Counted from the stretch's first letter, positions 44,885 through 53,734 are shown. The stretch is 64,000 nucleotides of DNA from an uncultured Porphyromonadaceae bacterium (GCA_947567425.1 CANOLV010000001.1:124001-188000); one strand, 5' to 3'. Notes: generated by a model not told the origin, from the sequence alone. Made by a program: numbers and translations.

Positions 44885-45769
44885 ATGAGCGACAAATATC
44901 ACGATACAGTAGCGGCCTCAGCCGTGACCATCGACGACGAAGCTGTCAAAAGCGCAGTTGAAAAAATCCTGTCGGAACACCTGCAGGAGAATATGAACAA
45001 GGACACTTATAAGAAAATATTCAACTGCATAGACCTGACCACACTCTCCACCACCGACTCGCCGCAATCAGTGGCCGACTTCACCGAGCGGGTAAACGCA
45101 TTCGACAATGAGCATCCCGAACTTAAGAATGTGGCCGCCATATGCGTATATCCGAATTTCGCGCAGGTAGTAAGAACCGTGCTTGACGTGACAGGAGTCA
45201 AAGTGGCCTGCGTGTCGGGGGCATTCCCGTCATCGCAGTCGTTTATCGAAGTCAAAATCGCGGAGACGTCACTGGCCGTACAGGGCGGAGCCGACGAGAT
45301 CGACATCGTGTTTAACGTCGGCAACTATCTCGACGGCGACTGGGAAGAGGTCTGCGACGAAATCAGCGAACAGAAGCACACCTGCCGCGACGCGCATCTG
45401 AAAGTGATCCTCGAAACAGGCGCACTCAAAACCGCCGAGAACATCCGCAATGCTTCCATCCTGTCCATGTACTCCGGCGCCGACTTCATCAAGACCTCAA
45501 CCGGTAAAGTATACTCCGGAGCGTCGCTTGAAGCGGCATACGTGATGGCTCAATGCATCAAAGAATACTACGAGAAGACAGGCAACAAAGTTGGCTTCAA
45601 AGCCGCCGGTGGAGTAGCGACAACCGAGGATGCCGTAAAATACTATACCGTCATAAAGGAAGTGCTCGGAGAGGATTGGACCTCCAACGAACTGTTCAGA
45701 ATCGGCGCAAGCCGTCTGGCCAACAACCTTCTAAGCGACATCATCGACCAACCCGTTAAATTCTTCTAA
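44885..45769 (+). CDS. deoC: Deoxyribose-phosphate aldolase
   Basis: A 294-residue class I aldolase. The Schiff-base Lys203 lies in DFIKTSTGK and the second active-site Lys239 in FKAAGGV. The N-terminus is about 40 residues longer than short DeoC forms, which is common in Bacteroidota. It cleaves deoxyribose-5-phosphate to glyceraldehyde-3-phosphate and acetaldehyde. It follows the MazG-like gene by 15 bp and is followed after one base by the GYF_2/CD225 gene. Confidence 0.95.
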   Translation: MSDKYHDTVAASAVTIDDEAVKSAVEKILSEHLQENMNKDTYKKIFNCIDLTTLSTTDSPQSVADFTERVNAFDNEHPELKNVAAICVYPNFAQVVRTVLDVTGVKVACVSGAFPSSQSFIEVKIAETSLAVQGGADEIDIVFNVGNYLDGDWEEVCDEISEQKHTCRDAHLKVILETGALKTAENIRNASILSMYSGADFIKTSTGKVYSGASLEAAYVMAQCIKEYYEKTGNKVGFKAAGGVATTEDAVKYYTVIKEVLGEDWTSNELFRIGASRLANNLLSDIIDQPVKFF

Positions 45770-45770
45770 G

Positions 45771-46205
45771 GTGCTTTATTGGGCAAACATAAACAACGTT
45801 AAAGTCGGGCCGTTGGAACCGGGGCAACTCATAGCCTACGGCCTGACTCCTGAAACGTTTGTGTGGCGTCAAGGTTGGCAACAATGGTGCAAAGCCAAGT
45901 TCGTCGACGAATTCATTCCTTGGTTCGGACCTGATCCACGGCACACGGCACGTCCGCCAATGCCGTCGTCATATCTGCCTTGGGCGCTCATCGTGACCAT
46001 ACTCTGCTGCATGCCGATCGGCATCGTAGCCATAATATACTCGTCCAAAGTCGAGAGCCGTTATGCCTCCGGCGACTATATAGGATCATGCAAAGCATCG
46101 GAGGCGGCGCGTACATGGAGCATCGTCGGAGCAGTATCCGGCCTCCTGTATTGCCTGTTTTTCGGTTCTATCTACTTGATACAATTTATTCGATTATGGC
46201 ATTGA
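45771..46205 (+). CDS. GYF_2 (DUF4339) plus CD225/dispanin membrane protein
   Basis: A 144-residue protein starting at GTG, one base after the deoC stop. Residues 1-48 form a GYF_2-type domain (WANINNVKVGPLEPGQL, then TFVWRQGWQQW). Two helices follow: one before a loop reading 'GIVAIIYSSKVESRYASGDY', the CD225/dispanin signature, and one at the C-terminus. CD225 proteins in animals include the IFITM restriction factors; the bacterial role is unknown. It overlaps the next gene by 10 bp. Confidence 0.85.
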   Translation: MLYWANINNVKVGPLEPGQLIAYGLTPETFVWRQGWQQWCKAKFVDEFIPWFGPDPRHTARPPMPSSYLPWALIVTILCCMPIGIVAIIYSSKVESRYASGDYIGSCKASEAARTWSIVGAVSGLLYCLFFGSIYLIQFIRLWH

Positions 46206-46576
46206 GACGGTCGCTGATGATTCCGGCCGCGATTATTCTGGCGTTAGCAGGTATATGCATATACTTTTATTTCGATCCGTCGGAATCAGCGCTGTTTCCT
46301 AAATGCTCGTTCTACTGCCTGACCGGGTTGAAATGTCCCGGATGCGGTTCGCAGAGAGCCATACATGCACTTCTACACGGCGACCTCTCCACGGCAGTCA
46401 GATTCAATGCCATGATGGTGGTGGCGCTTCCGGTCGTACTGCTCCTGTGCGTGGGCGAACTTGTGCGCACCCGACGGCCCGAACTGTATCTTAAACTTAA
46501 CTCCAGATGGGTGATCCGGGCGGCATTCATAGTGGTGACCGGCTGGTGGATCGTCAGAAACCTTATCGGTCAATAG
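46196..46576 (+). CDS. DUF2752 membrane protein
   Basis: A 126-residue protein with about three helices and the DUF2752 signature CSFYCLTGLKCPGCGSQRA. Four cysteines near the first loop suggest metal or disulfide chemistry. It overlaps the CD225 gene by 10 bp and the convergent pldA by 7 bp. The pair GYF_2/CD225 plus DUF2752 looks functionally linked, but no function is established. Confidence 0.85.
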   Translation: MALRRSLMIPAAIILALAGICIYFYFDPSESALFPKCSFYCLTGLKCPGCGSQRAIHALLHGDLSTAVRFNAMMVVALPVVLLLCVGELVRTRRPELYLKLNSRWVIRAAFIVVTGWWIVRNLIGQ

Positions 46577-47418
46577 TCGCTGAAGAACTGCGGCTTTATG
46601 ACAAAGCCGACCCTGAGCTGCGAACGGAACTTATTATAATCAAGAAGCCCCTCACCGTAGCCATTGTAGTATTGCACGAACAGATACTGGTTCTCATTGT
46701 TGAACAGCTTATAGCTGAACTCAAGCACTGTGTTGTAGTTAAGATTCCACCCACGGCGTTTGGTCACGAACACTGATGTCTGAAACCGTTTTGACAATGT
46801 CATATAGCTGATGCCCACCTGATAAAGTCCATAATAGTCGAGCAGATCGCGGTTGTTTTCACCGTCGACCCACGGTATCCACAGCTTGGCATACACCATC
46901 GTAGTAGGGTCTATGAGGATATTTGAGCTTAGCGACACGCGGTTCCAAGACCGGCTGTCTTTCTCCGCCTTTCCATTGCTCTCATGCTCGAATATAAGCG
47001 ACACCTTTCCGATGAATCTGTTTTTGACAAAAAGCGGCTTAGTAAATCCCAGACCGGGATTAAAGTTCAGGTCCGTCATGGGAAATGAATTTTCAAGCAC
47101 ATTCCAGAAGCACTTCTGGGTATAGAACAAAAACAGATATGATCCGAACGGAAGCACACTTTTGGTGAGACGCTGCGACACAGATATCTGAAACTTCACG
47201 TTCGTATTGTGAGCCGTAGGCTTCGGGCCCACCGGAGGTCCGAATATAAAGTAATTGTCTTTATACAATCCGAAATATGGTCCACGCTCAAATTCATCCT
47301 GAATGCTGTCGGAGTCAAGAGCCTCTCCGGGGTGGGACAGTATCTGCCCGCGGCATCCGAGCACGCCCGACATGACGCCGAAAACCACAAAAAATATTTT
47401 TATCCAGATATTATTCAT
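46570..47418 (-). CDS. pldA: Outer-membrane phospholipase A
   Basis: A 282-residue outer-membrane protein with a signal peptide. The catalytic triad of OMPLA is visible: His145 and Ser147 in EHESNG, and Asn159 in SRSWNR. The remainder shows the alternating pattern of a 12-strand barrel ending in an aromatic-rich C-terminus. It hydrolyses phospholipids that reach the outer leaflet. ATG 47418 gives a normal signal peptide; the upstream ATG at 47442 lies inside a leader hairpin. Confidence 0.92.
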   Translation of the reverse strand: MNNIWIKIFFVVFGVMSGVLGCRGQILSHPGEALDSDSIQDEFERGPYFGLYKDNYFIFGPPVGPKPTAHNTNVKFQISVSQRLTKSVLPFGSYLFLFYTQKCFWNVLENSFPMTDLNFNPGLGFTKPLFVKNRFIGKVSLIFEHESNGKAEKDSRSWNRVSLSSNILIDPTTMVYAKLWIPWVDGENNRDLLDYYGLYQVGISYMTLSKRFQTSVFVTKRRGWNLNYNTVLEFSYKLFNNENQYLFVQYYNGYGEGLLDYNKFRSQLRVGFVIKPQFFSDY

Positions 47419-47439
47419 TACAAAAAAACGCGTCGCCGA

Positions 47440-47460
47440 CATCTGACTCCACCTCAGATG
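47440..47460 (-). promoter_or_regulatory. Leader hairpin of pldA
   Basis: CATCTGA (47440-47446) and TCAGATG (47454-47460) form a perfect 7-bp stem with a 7-nt loop, 22 bases before ATG 47418 in the predicted 65-nt leader. It is a possible translational or RNA-stability control. Confidence 0.4.
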
Positions 47461-47488
47461 CTTGACCTTATGAATTTGATTTATAGTG

Positions 47489-47496
47489 CAAAGATA
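47489..47496 (-). promoter_or_regulatory. -7 promoter element of pldA
   Basis: Minus-strand TATCTTTG matches TAnnTTTG, with no clear -33. It is back-to-back with the DUF4369 gene promoter about 85 bp away. Confidence 0.6.
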
Positions 47497-47580
47497 ATAA
47501 AGTTTTACGGCTCCCGCGACGATACGAAGCGTGATTAGCGAAAAATATGCCTGTTTTTAACCCTAAACAACCATTTTTTC

Positions 47581-47611
47581 TTTGACGGCTGAAGCGTTAT
47601 GTTTAACTTTG
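47581..47611 (+). promoter_or_regulatory. Promoter of the DUF4369 gene
   Basis: TTTG (47581-47584), 19 bp, TAACTTTG (47604-47611) form one of the best consensus promoters in the window. The leader is about 26 nt. Confidence 0.82.
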
Positions 47612-47642
47612 TGTCCAAACCAATTTATAATCATATACGGAC

Positions 47643-48683
47643 ATGACCCGCATCATAAAGCTCTATATAATGCCGATAGCCTTCACACTGCTGTTCCTGA
47701 CGGCCTGCGACGACGACACCGAATTCCGAATCGAGGGAACCGTCGAAGGACTCGGCACCCGAAACATAGTGATGACTTACGTGGCCGACCGCAACGTGCG
47801 CACTGACGGACTTGTGGCCATCGACGGGAAATTCATACTGATCGGCGCGTCAAAAAACTACACTATAGTGGAGTTGTCCACCGCGCAGCATCAGTTGATC
47901 GGACGACTTATGATCAAGAACGGCCAGACCGTAAAATGCGAGTATGATCTTGACGACTTTTATGCCCAGAAAGTCACCGGCAACAAGCCAAGCGAACAAT
48001 GGAGCAAATTCCTCAGAGAAAACGCCGATTCGCTCCGGTCCGGCGACCATCGGCTAAACAACCGATTGGTGGCCGACTACGTGGCGTCGCACAAGAACGA
48101 CATACTCTCATCGGCCCTGATGCTGACCCAATTCTATGCCGTCGACCATGAATCGCAGGCCGATTCAATATTCGCCACCATCGAACCCGACGCAAGACCC
48201 GAATCGCTCGTCGACAATTACCGCTTGATTCTATCACGGCTGAACTCCGCATCGTTCCACGGACGGCTCCGCACATTCACGCTCGCCAATCTGCGCGACA
48301 CCACCGAACGATACTATTCCGGACGTTCGAGCTACACGCTCTTCTACTTCTCCGGACAAGGCAACGAACGGCGCGACACCATCTACCCCATACTGCGTGA
48401 GCTGAACGACAGCATAAGCAACCGATGGATCAGAGTGTTCGAGGTATCGATGGCGCAGGATACCTCCACATGGAAGCGCATCGCACGTCAGGACACCGTG
48501 GACTGGCCCAGAGTATGGGTACCGGGCGGAGTAGCCAACACCAATTTCGACGATCTGGATATTCCCCGACTGCCATACTATATCCTCTCCGACTCCGTAG
48601 GTGAAGCGGTCTACAGAGGCGGCTCGGTCAAAACGGCTTCCGACACCTTAGCCCGACGGCTTAAGCGCACCAAAGTCAGATAA
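47643..48683 (+). CDS. DUF4369 lipoprotein with thioredoxin-like domain lacking CxxC
   Basis: A 346-residue lipoprotein, lipobox LTAC at Cys22. Residues about 25-115 form a DUF4369 beta domain (FRIEGTVEG, then VAIDGKFIL), and a helical linker follows. The C-terminal 120 residues have the strand pattern and cis-Pro loop (LPYYIL) of the thioredoxin/AhpC-TSA fold, but the CxxC position reads GQGNER. A redox function is therefore unlikely; a binding role is plausible. Related Bacteroidota proteins normally keep the cysteines. It is followed 33 bp later by the YifB gene. Confidence 0.8.
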   Translation: MTRIIKLYIMPIAFTLLFLTACDDDTEFRIEGTVEGLGTRNIVMTYVADRNVRTDGLVAIDGKFILIGASKNYTIVELSTAQHQLIGRLMIKNGQTVKCEYDLDDFYAQKVTGNKPSEQWSKFLRENADSLRSGDHRLNNRLVADYVASHKNDILSSALMLTQFYAVDHESQADSIFATIEPDARPESLVDNYRLILSRLNSASFHGRLRTFTLANLRDTTERYYSGRSSYTLFYFSGQGNERRDTIYPILRELNDSISNRWIRVFEVSMAQDTSTWKRIARQDTVDWPRVWVPGGVANTNFDDLDIPRLPYYILSDSVGEAVYRGGSVKTASDTLARRLKRTKVR

Positions 48684-48716
48684 TCCCGATCATTAACTCC
48701 TTAACCTCTCTCCACA

Positions 48717-50312
48717 ATGCTTCTAAAGACCTACGGCGCCGCAGTGCATGGCGTAGACGCCATAATCGTCACCATCGAGGTGGCGGTGGAAATCGGATTT
48801 TCATTCAACCTCGTCGGCCTGCCGGACACAGCCGTGAAAGAGAGCTACCAACGAATGCTCACCGCCATGAAACATTCCGGCTACGACTTCCCCCGAAGGT
48901 CCGTGGTCATCAATATGTCGCCGGCCGACGTCCGCAAAGAGGGCGCCGCCTACGACCTGCCTCTCGCATTGAGCATCCTGGCCGCTTCCGAACAGATAAA
49001 AGCCGACGGACTCGCCGACTTTATGATAATGGGAGAACTGTCGCTCGACGGCACCATTCTGCCCATACGCGGTGCCCTGCCCATGGCCATCAAAGCCCGT
49101 GAATCAGGATTCAAAGGCATGATAGTCCCTATGGCAAATGTGTCGGAGGCAGCCGTGGTCAATAATCTCGAAGTCTACGGAATGGAGACTCTGAAAGACG
49201 TGGCCCAATTCTTCGACGGCACTTTGTCGGCGGAGCCTACCGTGATAAACACCCGTGAGGAATTCCGTAAATCGCAGTCATCATTTGACTTCGACTTTTC
49301 GGAAGTAAAAGGTCAGGAGAATGTGAAGCGGGCCTTTGAAGTGGCATGCGCCGGTGGGCACAACATACTCCTCGTAGGTGCGCCGGGCTCAGGCAAATCA
49401 ATGATGTCAAAGCGTTTGCCGTCAATCCTGCCTCCGCTGACACTTCAGGAAGCCCTCGAAACCACCAAGATACACTCCGTGGCCGGACAGCTGAAACGCG
49501 GATCCATGCTGATTACCGCCAGGCCGTTCCGATCGCCTCACCACACCATATCGCCGGTGGCTCTCGTAGGGGGAGGCAACAATCCCATGCCCGGCGAGAT
49601 ATCCTTGGCCCACAATGGCGTGCTTTTCCTCGACGAGTTTCCGGAGTTCTCCCGGCAGGTCCTGGAAGTCATGCGTCAGCCATTGGAGGACAGGCATATC
49701 ACCATATCCCGCGCCAAATACAGCATCGACTATCCCGCAGGATTCATGCTCGTGGCATCTATGAATCCATGCCCGTGCGGCTACTACAATCACCCCACAA
49801 AAGCCTGTACATGTCCTCCGGGAGCCGTCAATAAATACCTCGGGCGCATCTCAGGTCCGCTGATGGACCGGATAGACCTTCAGGTCGAGATTATGCCGGT
49901 GCCGTTTGAAGAGATATCCTCCGACTCTCCGGCAGAAAGCAGTGCCGAAATACGAACGAGGGTGGTCAATGCAAGGGCTTTACAGACCGAACGGTTCCGC
50001 GACGAAAAAGAAGTATACTGCAACGCCCAGATGAACTCCAGGCTGCTCCGACAGCACGCACGCCTCGACTCAGAGAGCATGAAAGTGCTTGAACAGGCCA
50101 TGAAACGCTTCGACATGTCGGCCCGTGCCTACGACCGGATACTGAAAGTGGCACGCACCATCGCCGACCTCGACTATTGTTCACGTCCGGGACTGAAGGT
50201 CGCAGAGGCATCGCAGATGCCCGTTCAGACCATACATCTCCGCGAAGCCCTGCTCTACCGCAACCTCGACCGCGCTTCATGGGGCACAGCCCACCTGCCT
50301 GGCCAATCCTAA
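48717..50312 (+). CDS. comM: YifB/ComM family AAA+ ATPase
   Basis: A 531-residue protein: an N-terminal ChlI/Lon-protease-like domain (GAAVHGVDA), a Mg-chelatase-type AAA+ core with Walker A GAPGSGKS starting at 221 and Walker B LFLDEFPEF, a zinc-like Cys cluster (CPCGYYNHPTKACTC), and a C-terminal Mg_chelatase_C domain. In other bacteria ComM is a helicase that promotes branch migration during natural transformation. The stop overlaps the convergent lipoprotein gene by 4 bp. Confidence 0.93.
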   Translation: MLLKTYGAAVHGVDAIIVTIEVAVEIGFSFNLVGLPDTAVKESYQRMLTAMKHSGYDFPRRSVVINMSPADVRKEGAAYDLPLALSILAASEQIKADGLADFMIMGELSLDGTILPIRGALPMAIKARESGFKGMIVPMANVSEAAVVNNLEVYGMETLKDVAQFFDGTLSAEPTVINTREEFRKSQSSFDFDFSEVKGQENVKRAFEVACAGGHNILLVGAPGSGKSMMSKRLPSILPPLTLQEALETTKIHSVAGQLKRGSMLITARPFRSPHHTISPVALVGGGNNPMPGEISLAHNGVLFLDEFPEFSRQVLEVMRQPLEDRHITISRAKYSIDYPAGFMLVASMNPCPCGYYNHPTKACTCPPGAVNKYLGRISGPLMDRIDLQVEIMPVPFEEISSDSPAESSAEIRTRVVNARALQTERFRDEKEVYCNAQMNSRLLRQHARLDSESMKVLEQAMKRFDMSARAYDRILKVARTIADLDYCSRPGLKVAEASQMPVQTIHLREALLYRNLDRASWGTAHLPGQS

Positions 50313-51694
50313 TCAGCGACAGGCGTGTAAACGTAGGCACCGAGGTCGGGAGAGGCACCCCGGAGATTGCCGTAAAAGTCGGTCAGAGTGCGACTGTCGG
50401 TCAGCGATGCATCTGCCATGCCGATAGCCGGCGACTCCTCCTGCAGGCGATAATCGAAATAATACTCCGAACGAACCGTGCGGAACAGCGGATCAGCATC
50501 CCACAGACAGTCAATGAAATTATCGTCGTCGCTACCCGACGGCTTAAGCAATGTGTGGCGTATCCTGACATCCATATCGGTTATATCGGAAGGCAAAATC
50601 TGAGGTCCAAGACCGTAAATGATCGAATTTGACACATCAACTCCCAGGCCTTCTCCACCCATTTCAAGCATGGCACCCGAAATGGCCGAAAATAGATAAT
50701 TATTGGAAAAAGTACAGTGGTTGAAACTGTGGCGTCCACGGTATAGCACCACCACGCCCTGGGGAGCCTCGGCAAACTCGCACCCTACAGCCTCGACCGG
50801 AGCATAGACTGCCGTCAGGACCGATGTAGCAGAATTTCGCAACCGGCTGTTGACAAGAGTCAGAACCGGTTCGCCGACTTCTGGACCTACCGAATCAATC
50901 CATACACCAAACGATGTATTTCTTACCGAAGCATAGGAGATCCGGTTGGCTCGGCTTGTGCCATAAAACCGAACTCCGCCCCACTGGTCCGACATGATCT
51001 CATACGGAATCCGCCCCACGACCTGCCCGAACCGGTCACCGGAAAAATCCACCGGTGCTTCGGCACTCCCATCAACCTTAAGCGAACCGCGCACCCGCAG
51101 CTCTGCTCCGGAATGGAAATAAAGCGAACATCCGGCCGGAATGGTAAGCGTGGCGCCCTCTGCCACTACCAGACTGTCAAATATCTGATACGGTTTGTCA
51201 GAAGAGAACTGACGGGATGAAGCCACGACCTCCCCTTTCAGTCGCTCCACATCCTGCCCTACGGCATGGAGGACCACTGTGGACACCTGGCCGTTGACTG
51301 TAAAATCAAGCGGAGCCTCCACCTCGACAGGTGCCGGCACACCGCTCTCGGGCAATGTCGCCTCGACAAGAATGAATATCGAATCGTTGGCCCGTATCTC
51401 GACATTGCTGAACGATTTGCCTGAAAATCCGTCGACATTCAGTCTGAACATGTCGGCACAGCTCTCCGACCGAAAAGATATTTCACTAAGTACCAACCCT
51501 TTATCATGCCGGTTATACACTTTAAAAGAGTGTGTCGGAGTCCCTTCTGCCGTAAACACAGTGCCGAATCTGAGTGTATCGACCGAATATTCCGGCTGAT
51601 CGTTAGGATTCGAGGTAAACCCATCCTCTATGCATCCGGACATGACCGTACATAAAAGGACGATATATATTGAGAAATAGAAAAGTCTGAACAT
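50309..51694 (-). CDS. Lipoprotein with right-handed beta-helix
   Basis: A 461-residue lipoprotein, lipobox VMSGC at Cys21. A beta-sandwich of about 120 residues precedes a series of short beta-strand repeats (from about 165) with the turns of a parallel beta-helix and Asn/Ser ladders. It ends in the SPAIGMADASL and 'DLGAYVYTP' segments typical of choice-of-anchor or pectate-lyase-like surface proteins. No lyase active site is recognisable. It begins directly after the hairpin and T-tract at 51695-51734. Confidence 0.8.
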   Translation of the reverse strand: MFRLFYFSIYIVLLCTVMSGCIEDGFTSNPNDQPEYSVDTLRFGTVFTAEGTPTHSFKVYNRHDKGLVLSEISFRSESCADMFRLNVDGFSGKSFSNVEIRANDSIFILVEATLPESGVPAPVEVEAPLDFTVNGQVSTVVLHAVGQDVERLKGEVVASSRQFSSDKPYQIFDSLVVAEGATLTIPAGCSLYFHSGAELRVRGSLKVDGSAEAPVDFSGDRFGQVVGRIPYEIMSDQWGGVRFYGTSRANRISYASVRNTSFGVWIDSVGPEVGEPVLTLVNSRLRNSATSVLTAVYAPVEAVGCEFAEAPQGVVVLYRGRHSFNHCTFSNNYLFSAISGAMLEMGGEGLGVDVSNSIIYGLGPQILPSDITDMDVRIRHTLLKPSGSDDDNFIDCLWDADPLFRTVRSEYYFDYRLQEESPAIGMADASLTDSRTLTDFYGNLRGASPDLGAYVYTPVAD

Positions 51695-51734
51695 AAAAAA
51701 GCGTGTTATCAGTATCTTAACGCTGACGCACGCT
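51695..51734 (-). terminator. Terminator-like hairpin abutting the lipoprotein start codon
   Basis: On the minus strand AGCGTG (51734-51729) pairs with CACGCT (51705-51700), with inner pairing around CGTCAG/CTGATA. Five to six T follow at 51700-51695, and the next three bases are ATG 51694-51692. It ends the transcript of the small upstream gene or attenuates the lipoprotein gene. Confidence 0.68.
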
Positions 51735-51754
51735 CTTTTATTGCCTTAGCCCGA

Positions 51755-51991
51755 TCACTTGGAGGCATACTCCCTTACGGTCTGGCTTTCGACGTCCACG
51801 CCATATTCAGCCGCCTTTGCCAATATTGCCTTGGCGAGCTTCGGCTTCAATTCTTCCGGACAATAACGGAAATAGGCTTCGGCCGCTCTAACATGCGCGG
51901 CATCGGGCATCGGATATTCGCGCCGTTCAGGCAGGCCGAACACACTGTCAGGAAGCTCTTTACGCTCCTCGTATGAAATTCTGTCGCTCAT
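51755..51991 (-). CDS. Small protein, DUF6582-like
   Basis: A 78-residue soluble, charged protein. The 'REYPMPDAAHVRAAEAYFRYCPEELKPKLAKAILAKAAEYGV' pattern (here split for length: REYPMPDAAHVRAAEAYF, then KAILAKAAEYGV) matches short DUF6582-type proteins that often appear beside or within phage-derived regions. No other phage genes are here. The function is unknown. It may be co-transcribed with the downstream lipoprotein gene through the intervening hairpin. Confidence 0.6.
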   Translation of the reverse strand: MSDRISYEERKELPDSVFGLPERREYPMPDAAHVRAAEAYFRYCPEELKPKLAKAILAKAAEYGVDVESQTVREYASK

Positions 51992-52059
51992 AACATCTGA
52001 ATTTTAATTATTCGATGTATCAACAACTCTCAGCCTCGCAGTGTTCGCCCGGCGCCGCT

Positions 52060-52692
52060 TCATTTCCCTGACCCGCTCTGTTCAAGGTATATTCTGAGCG
52101 CAGAAGTCCAATCGCCGTTCTGCTCCACATGCAGCCCCTTGATGCCGAGCGACTCGGCCGCGCGTATGTTCTTCAGACTGTCATCAACAAAAAGCGACTC
52201 CTCCGCCACAAGGCCGTCGCGGTTTAGAACAAACTTGAAGAATTCCGCGTCAGGCTTATAGGCCTTCATCTCATAACTGCAGAACTGCGAGTCGAAATAA
52301 TGCGATATAGGATAGCCGTCGGAACTGAATTGCGGGCTTCGCATGTACGACATGATGAACGGATTCGTGTTGCTCAAAAGACACACATGGTAATCACGGC
52401 GCAACTGCAGAATAAAGCGCAGACGCTCTACCGGAACTCCACCGATGAATCCCCACCAGCAAAGCCGGGCCTCCTCGCCGGTGACCGGACGGCCCACAGC
52501 CTCCGACATACGCCGGCAGAATTCATCGGCATCGATGGCGCCAGTCTCCAGATCGAGAAAAAAGTCTTTCTGCCCATGTTCGCCCATATAGAAGTCTGTG
52601 TCAATGCCGGCCGCACGGAAGCGTCGGAAAGCCTCGGGCGTATCCTGCAGGAATATGACTCCGCCCATATCAAAGAACAAATTCTTAATCAT
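52060..52692 (-). CDS. HAD family hydrolase, subfamily IA (YihX-like)
   Basis: A 210-residue HAD protein. Motif I reads FFDMGGV: the nucleophile Asp8 is present, while the usual second Asp is Gly, as in YihX-type phosphatases (DLGN). Motif II is LLSNTNP, motif III Lys is in KAYKPD and motif IV is LFVDDS. It is likely a sugar- or nucleotide-phosphatase. It is monocistronic with its own -7 box. Confidence 0.88.
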   Translation of the reverse strand: MIKNLFFDMGGVIFLQDTPEAFRRFRAAGIDTDFYMGEHGQKDFFLDLETGAIDADEFCRRMSEAVGRPVTGEEARLCWWGFIGGVPVERLRFILQLRRDYHVCLLSNTNPFIMSYMRSPQFSSDGYPISHYFDSQFCSYEMKAYKPDAEFFKFVLNRDGLVAEESLFVDDSLKNIRAAESLGIKGLHVEQNGDWTSALRIYLEQSGSGK

Positions 52693-52719
52693 TCGGTGTA
52701 TCGGTTAATGTATACAGCG

Positions 52720-52727
52720 CAAAAATA
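52720..52727 (-). promoter_or_regulatory. -7 promoter element of the HAD gene
   Basis: Minus-strand TATTTTTG lies 28 bp before ATG 52692. It is divergent from the GNAT promoter 42 bp away. Confidence 0.6.
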
Positions 52728-52768
52728 GCAAATTTCTATCTAAAAAAGCCGTATTGAAATTTATTTTG

Positions 52769-52776
52769 TACATTTG
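52769..52776 (+). promoter_or_regulatory. -7 promoter element of the GNAT-like gene
   Basis: TACATTTG matches TAnnTTTG; the leader to ATG 52814 is about 31 nt. Confidence 0.6.
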
Positions 52777-52813
52777 CAGATGTACCTGTCCCAACCCCAT
52801 TTGACCCGACATT

Positions 52814-53734
52814 ATGACTGTATCAGAGCTTTCAGCCAAAGAATATTCCGCGCTGTTCCCGCATAGACCGCATCTGTTCAACTCTGTTGAATTTGCAGAA
52901 CTGAACCGCTATAAGTGCGCGTCGGTGCACTATCTGGCCTTTTCCGACTCTAAATTCCGTGGAGGCCTGATTGCCGGCGAGTGCGACGGCACCTTAATGA
53001 ATCCGTTTTCGGCTCCGTTCGGCGGATTCGACTTCAACCGCGAGCCTTCGGCCTCTAAAATGATAGAGATTGTCGAGTCTTTGAAAGAATGGCTTCATGG
53101 CAGGCGATGCGCTGTCACTCTACCACCGGCGTTTTATGCGCCCGGATCCACAGAAAAGAGCGTCTATGCCTTTCAACAGACCCACTGGCATCAGGAATCA
53201 CTTATCAACCACCATCTTACAGTCGTCGACCCTGCGGAATACACCTCGTCGCTCGATTCAAAATCGCGCAATAAGCTTAAACGCGGATTAGACTGCTGTC
53301 ACTCGTTTGCAAAGTTGGATACACGAAGCCACGCCGACATAGAGCGGGCATACAGGATAATCGCCGTCAACCGAGCCAGAAAGGGCTACCCCTTGCGAAT
53401 GAGCCTTGACGACGTGGTTGCGACAGCCCCCGTAGTCCAAGCGGAATTTTTCATACTGTCCATCGACGGCATAGATGTCGCATCGGCACAAATCTACAAT
53501 CCAGCCCCCGGCATAGTGCAGGTGATTTACTGGGGCGACACGGGCGAAGCTTCTGAATGCCACCCCATGAATCTTTTGGCCTACCACATACTCAAGCATT
53601 ATTCGGGCACGGGCATAAAAGTGATCGACGTCGGTCCGTCGGGCGACTTCGACACGCTAAATCCAGGCCTCGCCGACTTCAAGGAGAGCATAGGATGCAC
53701 CCCGACCCTCAAATTCCGGTATACCATAAATTAG
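52814..53734 (+). CDS. GNAT/FemAB-like acyltransferase
   Basis: A 306-residue protein resembling the Acetyltransf_6 (BioF2-like/FemAB-related) group: a divergent first GNAT half, then SRNKLKRGL and 'YRIIAVNRARKGYPLRM', and a second half with AEFFILSIDGIDVASAQIYN and 'MNLLAYHILKHYSG'. Such proteins transfer acyl or aminoacyl groups to sugars or peptides during envelope-glycan synthesis. It converges on the glycosyltransferase operon and may modify that product (inference). Confidence 0.75.
   Translation: MTVSELSAKEYSALFPHRPHLFNSVEFAELNRYKCASVHYLAFSDSKFRGGLIAGECDGTLMNPFSAPFGGFDFNREPSASKMIEIVESLKEWLHGRRCAVTLPPAFYAPGSTEKSVYAFQQTHWHQESLINHHLTVVDPAEYTSSLDSKSRNKLKRGLDCCHSFAKLDTRSHADIERAYRIIAVNRARKGYPLRMSLDDVVATAPVVQAEFFILSIDGIDVASAQIYNPAPGIVQVIYWGDTGEASECHPMNLLAYHILKHYSGTGIKVIDVGPSGDFDTLNPGLADFKESIGCTPTLKFRYTIN

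Noticed and set aside
43008-46576. A phage-defence island around the WYL regulator and CD225 protein
   Set aside because: The intervening genes (dtd, MazG-like, deoC) are housekeeping or salvage genes and there is no nuclease, toxin or integrase.
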